DNA of 64,000 nt from Silene latifolia (taxonomy: Eukaryota > Streptophyta > Magnoliopsida > Caryophyllales > Caryophyllaceae): assembly GCF_048544455.1 (NCBI RefSeq), contig NC_133534.1, positions 221,802,292-221,866,291 of the forward strand, in the 5' to 3' direction. Below, in pieces: positions 11,160-22,500 of this stretch. The notes beneath the pieces are model-generated. The model was not told where the DNA came from. It worked only from the letters and a program-made list of their open reading frames with translations, and made no database searches. Numbering within the stretch: the stretch's first letter is position 1; the number at the start of each line of letters is the position of its first letter. The translations under genes were made by a program, and so were the position numbers.

Positions 11160-11359
11160 CAAAAAGGCTACTCATACACGAGGTGTATGAAAATCTCATA
11201 CACGACCGATTAAATTGCGCCATGTGGCAAACTAGAGTGAATCATATGTAGTTAATTTAGGGTTATATTAGTAATTACACATATGTAGTTAACTTGCTAA
11301 CCACATGTAGTTAACTATATTTAGGATAATTTTTAATTTCCTTTGTTTTACATATTTTG

Positions 11360-11360
<1 letters not shown>

Positions 11361-11435
<75 letters not shown>

Positions 11436-11475
11436 GTTTTTAACGTTTTTTTGTATTATTATTATTATTATTATT
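11361..11475. repeat. (TTA)n microsatellite
   Basis: A nearly pure TTA run at 11361-11435, interrupted, then resuming at about 11454-11475. Confidence 0.95.
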
Positions 11476-11686
11476 TATTTTTGACCTCTTAATCAATCAA
11501 TTTTGTTTTTCAAATCGTATTCGTAAGCAATAAAAATTCATAATAAAAATCAAATGAACCCTAATTTCATAACATTAATCATAACCTAATTCAATTCTAT
11601 TAAGTAATCAAAATCGTATCAAATTGATGAACTTAATTCTATGAATCGAATAGCCTTATTCTTAACCATTTAAAATCGATTTATGG

Positions 11687-12032
11687 GAAAAAGGGGGAAG
11701 TTTTTGATGAACCCTAATTGAGTTGAAGAACCCTAATTCATATGATCAAAATCAAATTTTATTAAACAAATGGTAATCCTTATCAATAAAAATCGAATTA
11801 ACCCTAGCATTGGAGTAATTATTAATCATTTAAAATCGAATTGGGGAAGAAGGGGAAATTTTTTGATGAACCATAATTCAGTTGAAGAACCCTAATTCAT
11901 ATGATCAAAATCAAATTTTATTAATCAAATGGTATTCCTTATCAATAGAAATCGAATTAACCCTAGCATTGGAGTAATTATTAATCATTTAAAATCGAAT
12001 TGGGGAAGAAGGGGAAATTTTTTGATGAACCC
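11687..12032. repeat. 159-bp tandem repeat, about two copies
   Basis: Blocks containing AGTTGAAGAACCCTAATTC recur with a spacing of 159 bp (11721 and 11880), with few differences. Non-coding, inside the MULE. Confidence 0.8.
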
Positions 12033-12320
12033 TAATCCATTAATTGATTAACTCTAATTAAGGCATAAAAGGGCAAAAAAAAGTTGTTGTGAAGGATCGA
12101 ACACGGGTTGGCATTATTAGCAATTAAATTTTTGTAAAGAAACTAGTAACCAACTAAGCTAGGGGTATCAGCACATACATTCACTGATTACAATTCATTA
12201 TATTATGAATCTATTTCTTTAATTCATTAAACCTTATTGAACTCTAATTCGAATAATTGCCTTATTTAAAATTCCGTTTTTAAATTCTTAATACTTTCCT
12301 TATTTTTAAAATATTCGTAG

Positions 12321-12616
12321 CTTGATTTTAGGCAATAAATTTCTTAAATTTAAAAATTGCCTTATTTAAACAATTTCGGTTTCATTTGATAAAATATCTT
12401 TATTTTTTAAATATTCTTAAACTTGATTTTAGGCAATAAATTTCTTAAATATATAAATTGCCTTTTTTAAAGATTTTCGGTTTCATTTGATATTTTATCT
12501 TTTGTTTTTAAAATATTCTTAGCTTGATTTTAGGCAATGAATTTCCTAAATTTAAAAATTGCCTTATTTATAAAATTTTGTTTTTATTTCATAAAATATC
12601 TTTTGTTTTTAAAAAA
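12321..12616. repeat. 101-bp tandem repeat, three copies
   Basis: CTTGATTTTAGGCAAT recurs at 12321, 12422 and 12523, each followed by AATTGCCTT and a T-rich tail. It sits just downstream of the transposase end (minus strand). Confidence 0.8.
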
Positions 12617-13974
12617 AATATTGTGGCGTAGGTTGTTCTCCTTCGGTTGTAATCTTTTACGGCCCCACACCTTTGTTACATCGGAGCCTGCTCCCATTTC
12701 GTTGAGTACTTCAATGCCGACATGCGCCTCTAATGCCTTAATCACCTTGGCTGATTCGGCCTCATATAAGGCATACGTCTCATCATCATGTAATGCCAGC
12801 CTATATATGTAGTCGTTCTTCATCGTGACCGCAAGAAATCGCTTGAGTCGTTCAGACTCACCAGGATTGTAGTACCCAACAGGAAGGTGCTCATAACCCC
12901 GAACCAAGTCCTTTCGCCATCGATTCAAAATGTACTTGTCGGAATAAGCGCACTTTCTTCAATTTGTAGTACACGAATAATATGTCTGCACAATATACCT
13001 TTAAACTCGAAAAGTTTACAAGTACAATTAAACTCACCGAAGTCCAAGTTGGCCGTAACATTGTACTTTTTCTCTCGACGCTTCCAAAACGGTGTTGTCA
13101 CCTCATCCGTTACATTAAACGAAGATAAATTCCCAATGTTCAAATGAGACTCAGCGTTGGTGTGTATAAGACCGTTTACCTTATCCTTCACCAAACTAAA
13201 CATGTTAGATGTGTAAGCCCTTTGGAAGACTTCCTCAGCTATGATTGTCTTATTATAAGGAGACGGTCTTTCGTGACAAGCAAAGTTAAACTTTAATTCT
13301 TTCTCGACCTTGGATCTTAGTGCATTTTGATAACTATCAAAGAATTTGAACAGAGTAGTTTCAACATTGACGTAATTCTTGAAAAATCGGTTCGTCTGTT
13401 CACTTCTTTGCGTAGATGACATACCTGCACAAAAGATGTCCCTCCAATACAATGGCACCCACGAATGTCGGTTTTCAAAAGAGTCTATGATCCAACCATT
13501 TTCGTGAATACCATACTTAGCTACAAAATGATGCCATGCCTCCTCAAAGTCATCGCTATCTGCACTATCGTCAATAATTTTCCAAAGGTCAACAATAATT
13601 TCTTGATACCTGACAAAACTTCCCAAGTTCTTTGTTGCGTTAACCATTATATGCCACAGATACAAACGGTGATGAGTATTAGTAAATACGTCCTTCACAG
13701 CCTTACCAATTCCCTTGCATTGACCCGTGAGTATAACCGATGGAGCTCTACCCATACAATCTAACCATCTCCTAAACACCTAAGTGAAGCTTTCCGCATC
13801 TTCATGTGAAATCAAAGCGGCAACAAGCACAACAGTACTGCCGTGATGATTTACGCCAACAAATGGAGTAAAGGGCATTTTGTACCTATAATTAAAACAT
13901 AAGATAAGTATAATAAAAATAAATTCTGTTTCGGAAATGCCTTAAGTATTTCGAGAATGCCGTAAATGTTTCAA

Positions 13975-14520
13975 AAATGCCGTAATTTCTAATTATTTAA
14001 GCTACTAATTTCGAAAATTAATAAAGCTATTGATTTCGAAAATTAGTAAAGCTATTGATTTCGAATTAGTTAAGCTACTGATTTCGAATTAGTAAAATGC
14101 CCTAATTATTCAAAAGCACAACAATAATTTCTAAAGAAGCAAACCCTTGCTAATTGATTAATTTCTAAAGCTATTGATTTCAAAATAGAGTGAATTGCCC
14201 AATTTCTAAACCCTACTGATTTCGAAAATTAATAAAGCTACTGATTTCGAAAATTAGTAAAGCTATTGATTTCGAATTAGTTAAGCTACTGATTACGAAT
14301 TAGTAAAATGCCCTAATTATTCAAAAGCACAACAATAATTTCTAAAGAAGCAAACCCTAGCTAATTGATTAATTTCTAAAGCTATTGATTTCAAAATAGA
14401 GTGAATTGCCCAATTTCTAAACCCTACTGATTTCGAAAATTAATAAAGCTACTGATTTCGAAAATTAGTAAAGCTATTGATTTCGAATTAGTTAAGCTAC
14501 TGATTTCGAATTAGTAAAAT
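13975..14520. repeat. 211-bp tandem repeat in the transposase intron
   Basis: Units built from CTATTGATTTCGAAAATTAG, AAAATGCCCTAATTATTC and AAGCACAACAATAATTTC repeat about 2.3 times with a spacing of 211 bp. The array is cut by the solo LTR and continues at 16036-16160. Confidence 0.75.
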
Positions 14521-14525
14521 GCCCT

Positions 14526-16035
14526 TGACAGGGCAGTCGTATACCTATCAAAAATAATCAACTGGCTCTAACTAATATAGCTAGGGAAATCGAGTCGATC
14601 TCCACAGGGAGATGGGAAAATGTCAGCTTTGCCTAAGTTCGTCACGGTAACCAAATTGGGGGGTTTTAATTGATTAATTGTTCTAAAATAATGAGAATGA
14701 GAATGAGAAAAAGGCAGAGAAAAAGGGTTAAACAGATAAAGAAAGAAGCTAAGACAGACGGTTCACCATGATCATTCGGTCAAGTAATCCAGGTCTCAGG
14801 TCAATGCTAGTATGGTCAGAGGGGCAGTGAATATCTCCTTCCGGTCTCAATTCGCCCTAAAGCACAAATAGCTTAGCTTCCGCCCTCACTATGGTGCCCT
14901 AATGTTCGCTACGAGTCTCACCCCTTCCAACCTTCCGGTCCAGGTCAAGGTTTACTATGATTTAAATCCCTAATTGCGTCGACTCAAATAGACAGATACA
15001 ATTAAATGCAGCGATTAACAACAAGGACTACACCAGCATTAACCTAATAATTCAATCACTATCCCTTCATAATCACGGATCCCCTAGTCCTAGCGAGAGA
15101 AATTAGCTATGCATCATCATCGAATTAACAACAATAACGTAAAGATAATAGGAATTAAACATGATGATAATAAAATGAAGTAAGAATAAATAGCGATAGT
15201 AAAATAGAGGAATAAAGGAAATAGAAGCAATAAAATGAATTAAGAATAAGAACGAGAATTAAAAAGGGAATAATAGTACCGAATACAAGTTCCGAATCTG
15301 AGTAGTAAAGTATAGAAGAAAGGTAAAAGATGAAGAAACAGTAGCAGTCGATCAAGTAGTAGTGAATAGGATGAGGAAGAGTTACGCAGTCTACTGTATT
15401 TAGTAGTATGCGAAAATCCTCCCCTAAACCTAATCCTAAACTTAATTACAAAAGTCCATACGAAAATAGGCGGAAAAACTCTATTACAGGCCAAACCACT
15501 CGATCGAGTGGAAATAAACCACTCGATCGAGTGAAAATAAACCACTCGATCGAGTAACTAAGCTTCAAACCTCTTGATCGAGTGGAAATAAACCACTCGA
15601 TCGAGTAACTAAGCTTCAAACCTCTCGATCGAGTGGAAATAAACCACTCGATCAAGTAATTCCTTGTATTGCCTACTTGATTGTATACTGGGACTGCTCG
15701 ATCGAGTAACCTTCAGTATATAAAGCATTCGATCGACTAGAAAAGTAGTCGATCGAGCTATCTTGGTACGTTTAGGCACTAGACACCTTCCGAAACCAGC
15801 TCATGCGTCTTCAAAGTGATAGATTCCAAGCTCCGGCTCCTTGTTCTCCATAAATGCATGCAAATAAATGGGACGAGTTTAGGCTCGATTTAGCTCCTCT
15901 TTGGTTTATTCCTGCAATTTACATAAAACGAACCAAAGTAGAATATTCGGGGGCATTTGTAGCTAGATGCCACATAAATAGTACATAAATGCGTGTAAAA
16001 ATGAGGTAAAAACCTTATATAAAATACACGCATCA
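14526..16035 (-). mobile_element. Solo LTR, Athila/gypsy-like
   Basis: A 1510-bp unit starting TGACAGGGCAG and ending ACACGCATCA on the plus strand (TG...CA), flanked on both sides by GCCCT (14521-14525 and 16036-16040). On the minus strand it begins TGATGCGTGTATTTTATATA and ends near a CTCCCTGTGGAGATCGA block, as Athila-type LTRs do. It has no internal region, so it is best explained by recombination between two LTRs. It holds an array of ACTCGATCGAGT palindromes at 15495-15760. Confidence 0.75.
15495..15760. repeat. Array of CACTCGATCGAGTG palindromes
   Basis: About ten palindromic TCGATCGA cores with spacers such as GAAATAAAC and AACTAAGCTTCAAAC. It lies inside the solo LTR and explains the repetitive peptides of the overlapping open frames. 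Confidence 0.85.
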
Positions 16036-16316
16036 GCCCTAATTATTCAAAAGCACAACAATAATTTCTAAAGAACCAAACCCTAGTTAATTGATTAATT
16101 TCTAAAGCTATTGATTTCAAAATAGAGTGAATTGCGCAATTTCTAAACCCTAGCTAACTTATTTTTTTAATCAACATTAATTAAAAAATAAAAAGGTCTT
16201 AAGTAAATTACGTAAATTTGGTCACCTGTTAACACAAAATGTAGCATCATAAGAAATTGCATCACCAAATGCCTTTGCCATTCCTCTACAACGTCCGTCA
16301 GCCCAAAACACATTTA

Positions 16317-16947
16317 GGGGTTGTTTGGTTCAAAGTGTGAGAATGGAATGGATTGGGATGAGAATCCAGGGTGGAATGGAGTTAGAACCCCATACCTTTT
16401 AACACTTGTTTGGTTCAATTTTGTAATGGATTGTAATTCAATCAACAGACGGAATGTAACTGGTCATAGACAATGAACTCTACTATTCAATCCTGCGAAA
16501 ATAATTCAATCATGTGCATATTTCAATATTACTTATACAACAACACAATTTTTTAAGGCAATTGTCATACGAGTCGTCATACAACCCGTAAATATTGTTT
16601 AAAGCAATAGACACATGTATTATTGCAACGAATCATGTATACCTATGAACAATCACAAGCAATTTTTTTATAAAAGCAAAAAAAAATATTATGAAAGTAC
16701 AAGATGAAGACTTACGTAGAGTAGAACAACAGCAATTTGTTTTTTTTTCTTTCTTAATTTTAGGTTTTGTATCCAAGGGGGATTGGATTTAGAAACTTGG
16801 GGGAGGAGTAGAGTATGAGATTCCAAGGGATTGAGGTGGATTGAGAAACCCTTGGGGTTCTAAATCCATTCCAAAAGTGGTCAACCAAACACTTGAATCG
16901 GTGATATCCATTCCAATCCATTCCATACCCCCCAACCAAACACCCCC
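16317..16947. mobile_element. Tourist-type (PIF/Harbinger) MITE in a transposase exon
   Basis: A 631-bp element. The ends GGGGTTGTTTGGTTC and, from the right, GGGGGTGTTTGGTTG are inverted repeats continuing into GGAATGGATTGG. Both borders carry TTA (16314-16316 and 16948-16950). Removing it with one TTA restores the transposase reading frame at GKLL-NVFWADG. Confidence 0.85.
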
Positions 16948-18713
16948 TTAGTAGCTTGCCTTCAAAATCCGTCTGAATGGCGTAGTAAAAATCTGGATCG
17001 ACTTCCTTAAGTTTAATAAATCTAGCCTCCAAAGCCGCTGCATCCCCGTTAATTCTACTACGTCTTCGTTCTTGATTAAGAAAATTCCGTATGTCAGGCT
17101 TGTTGATTTTTAAATTTTCATGCCCACCCGCTTCTCTAACGAGAATTTGAAAGTTATTGGCAATAGAAATACCGGCAGCGTCGTTCAATAAGGCCCGTCT
17201 TTTGAAATATTCGTCAAACATCCGGTAACTTACCATGTGATGAGTAGTTTCACGTTTTAATACGTGATTGTGTTCCAACGAACACGCACCGATGACAATA
17301 AAATCGTTTTGTAACGATGCTTCTATTGCAAATTTGCATTTCTCAAAATTTGCAATGTCTTTAAACCCGTTTTGTTTGTTCGGATTGGCCCCCCATGTGC
17401 AACATAATCTTATTCGCTTCATCATATAGAAACGAGGTTGCTTCTTCCCCATACCATTGCGCTTGACACCTCTTTCCTGGTACATCTTCACTAGTTCAGT
17501 ACACCTACAAAAAGGTTGAAAGGCGTTTTTATACGCATATAGGTACGCAAACGCAGCAAACTCGTCACCATTCACGAAAGACATTCCTCTGGTGGGAGTA
17601 TTAACTTCTAAAGAATCGCCATTACCGTCCGTGTTTAACATATTTCCTACCTTTTCAACCCATCCTCCTTCAACAACTGCAGGACCATCGTCAATATCGT
17701 CTGCGTTGGCAACATCGTTACTAACATCATCATCGATAATAACGACATCACTACTTGATTCATTGTTTTGTTCTTCCCAAGGAACATTCAAATCAAAATC
17801 CATTTTAGTTTAAGTTTTGTTTTTTTTTGATCAAATTATAGCAATTTGATCATCAAAACGTGAAATTTCTTATAAACTGATTGATTTTTTTTTTTTAATA
17901 TTCTACTGTTATTGCTACCACAAAAAAATATTGAAGATCTTTTCTAAAATTTCTCAACAATAAGATAAAATATTGAAAGATCTTTTCTAAAATCTCTCAA
18001 CAATAAGATAAAATATTTAAAAAAATATTCCATAAATCAATCAAAAATCTTTTCTAATAAGGAAATGTAAAATTCAAAATTTAAAATAAGGCAATTTGTA
18101 AATGAGGTAGTTTTTAAATAAGGAAGTTTTAAAAATCGTGGAAACAATTATTTTGATTAGACGGTTAAAAACCGAATTAGGGTTTACTTTTAACAATATA
18201 ATGAATTGAAATGGGTACTTTGACGTGCTGATACCCCTAGGTTAGATGATTACTATACTCTTTGCAAACAATAGCCCTCTACTAACAATAACCCGTGCTC
18301 GAATCTCCTTACCAGCAAATTTTTTTGTTTTTTTTTTCGGTTTCTCAAGTTAGGGTTAGTTCATTTCGATTTTGATTTTTTTTTTCATTTTTTTCGATTA
18401 ATCATTTCATAAACATTTTCATTTTGATTTTGATTAAGGCAAAATATTTATCTACAATTTCATTACAAAATCGATTAATCAATTTGGGTTTATTGCATTA
18501 GGGTTCATCAATTATATGAATTGGAAATTTTCAATTAAAGTTGATTAATTGAATTTTGACGATTACAATTAGGGTTCATCAATTATATGAAATCGAAATT
18601 TACAATTAGGGTTTTCATCAATTTGATAAATGAAATCGAAATTTTGAATTCGATTTGATTATTGAAATCGAAATTGGGAATTAGGGTATTCATCAATTTG
18701 ATTAATAAATTAA

Positions 18714-19089
18714 AGGGTTATTTCATAACAATAATCCATCCTATTGGTGGTCTGCAATAATCACTTCATTATATCAATAATCTCAATTAAATCCAACCTA
18801 AGCACCATAACTTCTAATAACGATCCAACTGATATTTTTTTAAGTTTTTGTTGGATTATTTGATAGTTTTTGGACAACCTAGCTGGTATATGTGCTGTTT
18901 ATGTGTAATATTTTCAAGTGATGAATCAAGTACTTGGTTTATTTGATACACATAAACATAAAAAAAAATATCAGTTGGTTCGTTATTAGAAGGTATAGTA
19001 CTTAGGTTGGATTTAATTGAGATTATTAATAGGATGGAGTGATTATTGCATACCACCAATAGGATGGATTATTGTTATGAAATAACCCT
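18714..19089. mobile_element. Hairpin MITE with ~135-bp arms
   Basis: The left arm starts AGGGTTATTTCATAACAATA. The right arm is its reverse complement ending TGTTATGAAATAACCCT, with pairing carried through AATCTCAATTAAATCCAACC. The flanks AAATTAA (18707-18713 and 19090-19096) match. The 376-bp element has no coding capacity. Confidence 0.8.
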
Positions 19090-19428
19090 AAATTAAATTA
19101 GGGTTTGATTAATTGAATTCAATTTTTATCTATTTTATTTTATTGTTTTTAAAAAACCGATTTTCCTAATTATAAAAGCTAAATAACAAAAAAAATATAA
19201 ATAATAACATAAATTTAGGTAATTATAAAAGAAATTAAAGAAAGTCAAAACAAATTAAAAAACTTCCATAAAAACGGTTAACTACTATAGTTAACTTATT
19301 AACCCAATATGTTAAATTACTAATCTAACCTTACTCTAACCTCTACAAGTTAACTCTAATTTGCCATGTGACGCATTTTCATTGGTCGTGTATGAAAAAA
19401 CTCATACACCTCGTGAGTATCATCTTTT

Positions 19429-19438
19429 GTATAAGGAT
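19429..19438. other. Target-site duplication of the MULE, right copy
   Basis: GTATAAGGAT, the same as 11150-11159. Confidence 0.75.
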
Positions 19439-19589
19439 TGTAGTCTCTCGGGTCTGGTACACCGTACACCGTACACGTAACTCGTAAGTAGGGTTTAGTT
19501 TATCTGCCACATTCATTTGATTTGATTAGGGTTTATCAGTAATTTTTCTCCATTTCTCCGACTTCTGACGATTTCCTTGCATCTCAAAA
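19439..19589 (+). promoter_or_regulatory. Remaining 5' leader/proximal promoter of the PPR gene
   Basis: Only about 150 bp separate the MULE from the ATG. The stretch has no TATA box but holds two telo-box-like TAGGGTTTA motifs (19493-19502 and about 19537-19546), common in plant genes for translation and organelle biogenesis. Pyrimidine-rich TTTCTCCATTTCTCC precedes the start. Confidence 0.5.
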
Positions 19590-22500
19590 ATGTTGGCTAT
19601 TCGTCGAGCTTCTGCCTTTTCTCTCAGGTTTATTCTTTTCTCCATCTTCTCCCTTTTCATCTTTTCTTATTATAATTCTTTCTCATGTTCAATCCAATTA
19701 ATGCTTACATTTCTGTTACTGTTCCATTTTTTTTGCCAATCAAAGATTATTGTAATCTAATTCAGCATGCGCTTATTATGAATTTTAGAATTACTGTCTG
19801 GTAGTTTATGTGAATTTCAGTTTTAAAGCGGGTTTGTTTTGTCAATCTACTAATTTTGAACTCGCCTCAAATGACAAACAGGATTCCTTATTTTGTTTAA
19901 GATTTTTAATATATTCAAACATTTCAAAGTGTTAGTAGATGCGAGTGTGTGTGTGTGAGAAGATGGCGAATATCAAAATTGGATCATGGTGTGGTGGCTG
20001 TTGGTAGTGAGACCTTGAAGGGCAGGATGTATGGCAAGATGGATAAACACGCTGACACTCTTTTTGAATAGTTGGTGTTTCAGTTTTACACGAGAATTTA
20101 AAAGAGTTAAATACCATGTTACAACTGTTCGATTTTTGGAATCGATAGGTTGCAAACACTATAACCTGTAGTGGGTTGGGTGGAGAATACCACTTGGGAT
20201 TATAGAAAATAACCAATAACCAATGAAATAGAGTTGATTAAGGAAGAAGGTGATGAAAATAGATTTCTTGTTAAACAATATTCTTGATTACACTCTAAAT
20301 GGAGAATGAGGCTTATATAACTGTTAGGAAATGCAAGTAACTAAAATGAGTAACGACAGTTACTAAATTACCCTTCCTCTTAAAAACGGTGTGTATCATT
20401 TCCGACCCCTGGAAATCATCCTTGTCCTCAAGGATGAGAGCAAACTCATCAGTCATCAATATATGCAGATGAGATTCAGATGAGCTTAGAACTTAGAAGA
20501 GTAGCCCTATGCGAGATTGACATCAGTGTTTCATGGACATCCTTATAAGCCAAGTCAAAATAACCATCAGACACGTCAGCTCCACCAGGAACAAATACCC
20601 AAATAACCACTCCACCACTATACTGAATCTTTGGTAGTAAGTCCAACTGTGCTAGAAAAAATGACATGGCTGCTTTAGTTTCATCTGTCTTCAAAAATCT
20701 GGAGTTCAGCTTGTCATTTTTAGTGGTATACCCACTTAAAGTACAAACAAAGAACCAATTTTCGACTTCATTGGCAGCAGCAACAAATACTTGTCCCACC
20801 ATATTTCTCTTCATGTGCTCTTGCCCAAACTGATATACATGGGTGAAGAAACTCTTATCCCTTAACATTTCTTCTTTGCTTCCATTCTCACCAAAGTTCT
20901 TTACATTCTCAATCATCAAAAGATAATCCAAAAATATCCTCGCATTTTTCAAGTTATTATGGTTTCTCCAACTCACAAGAAACATGGCATCCCTAGGCCA
21001 ACTGTTTGCAGGAATAACATTGTCAAGCATGGAAAATTCTAAGTAGGTTACCATTTTATAATCAAACTGAGCATGCAATGTTTCTTTTCCCTTATAAGCA
21101 TCTACCCACATAAAATTTGTATCAAGAAGCTTAAAATCCCAAATACTAAGAAACTGTACTATTCCATCGCCCATGAAAACACTCTTGTCCTCAAACATGA
21201 TCCCAAACATGTAAGAAATGAACTTGCTATAGTGCGATCTGATCGATCATATGGGCATGACCTTTGCCGCCAGTGTTGATGATAATCACCAAATGATATG
21301 TGATTGTGTCTTTAAACAAAGGATGTGTAATACCATATTGAATAGAAGGGGGCTCTATTGTATTATCTAATTTCTTCCAGAAAATCAATCTCATTAGTTT
21401 ACCCCAATAGTGTACCTACTTCCCCTTGAAAACACCCTTGTCCTCAAGGAGTCAAGGGTGATGGAAAGAATGCAATCTTGTAACTCACTAACATCAGTTG
21501 TAACGAGGAAGGCGTTACTATAATACATGGAGTAAAGTGTATTGGTAAACAGACATATCAACTTACGTCCATCATCCAACGCACTTGGGACAACCAATGA
21601 GCACAAATATCCTCCGAGGTCAAAAACAATTAGCTTTAGGTCGAAGGCATCAAATAATAAAGGTACTTGTAGAGCATACATATTGAAGTTATTATGCTGA
21701 GGTGAAAAGACTGAAACCATACCAGCTTTTTTTTTTTTTTGAAGTAAAAGATCAATTCATTAATAAAACGCCAAACGACACTTACAAAAGATAGGCATAA
21801 TCGAAAACAATTCTAATAGAAACCAAAGGACAAATTTCTCATGTAAAACTACGGATCTCAAACATGATATGACAATTCGGCTCGTCCTTGTATCGCTCTT
21901 TTCATATAGCTTTTAAGGGGATCCTTTGTTTGATTCATTGATGGAGAAAATTTACCTGCTACTGGCACCATAGATCGCTGACGAATAACGCATATCCATT
22001 GTAGAGTCGTATGATGAATCATCAACAAACCGCTCTTATCTATAATTCCAATAATAATACTAAACCCTAGAAAGACAAGGACTGAAAAAACTCTGAAAAT
22101 AGAGACGGAAAAATAGATCTCACCAAAAGGGAGACTTTTATTGATTAATTCATAATATTCCATACTAGAAATTGATAAATGAAACTATTTGAGGGGCTTA
22201 CCATCAATCAATGATCGATGGAAGCCCCAGATTTGATTGATGGAGGCTAGGGTTTATTTTTTCCATACCAGCTTTTTTGAGATACCAACATCCCTATCAT
22301 GCCCGAACAACTCAGTTTTGACGAAATCGTCACTTAACAAATCATAGTTATTATGCTGAAAATAAGGAAACCAACCCGTATGCTTCACCCTCGCCCCACA
22401 ACCTAAATTACCAACTATTTTTTCCAAACTCAAAAACCTATTAACCATCTCAGCAAGTTGGAGAAAAGGCTTAGTTATAACCTTAATCAATGTTGGCATT

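Larger units (their letters stand above)
12584..17803 (-). pseudogene. FAR1/FHY3-like MULE transposase, disrupted
   Basis: The N-terminal exon (17803 to about 16229) starts MDFDLNVPWEEQ. It carries a FAR1-type zinc-binding domain (RLCCTWG, CKFAIEA, LEHNHV) and would continue into FWADGRCRGMAKAFGDA and DATFCVNR once the MITE at 16317-16947 is removed with one TTA. After an intron of about 2.3 kb the catalytic exon (about 13890-12925) has MPFTPFVGVNHHG, a TAG stop at 13780-13782 where tryptophan is expected (ESFT, stop, VFRRWLDCM), and ILTGQC where the family has ILTDQ, so the second catalytic Asp is Gly. A SWIM zinc finger follows (CTCKLFEFKGILCRHI). A frame change near 12950 precedes the C-terminal part (NRWRKDLVRGYEH). 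It would have moved the MULE; it is dead as read. Confidence 0.8.
11160..19428 (-). mobile_element. Mutator-like element (MULE), 8.3 kb, transposase broken
   Basis: Long terminal inverted repeats of about 185 bp (11160-11345 and 19250-19428) share GAGGTGTATGA, TCATACACGACC, ATGGCAAA and repeated TAGTTAAC. Both ends are flanked by the same GTATAAGGAT. A FAR1/FHY3-like transposase gene runs on the minus strand from 17803. The element has since been hit by a solo LTR (14526-16035), a Tourist-type MITE (16317-16947) and a hairpin MITE (18714-19089). It lies just upstream of the PPR gene, ending 161 bp before its ATG. Confidence 0.8.

Noticed and set aside
15240-15655. Frames with repeated peptide IEWFISTRSRGLKLSYS
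   Set aside because: Produced by the palindromic repeat array in the solo LTR, not a protein.
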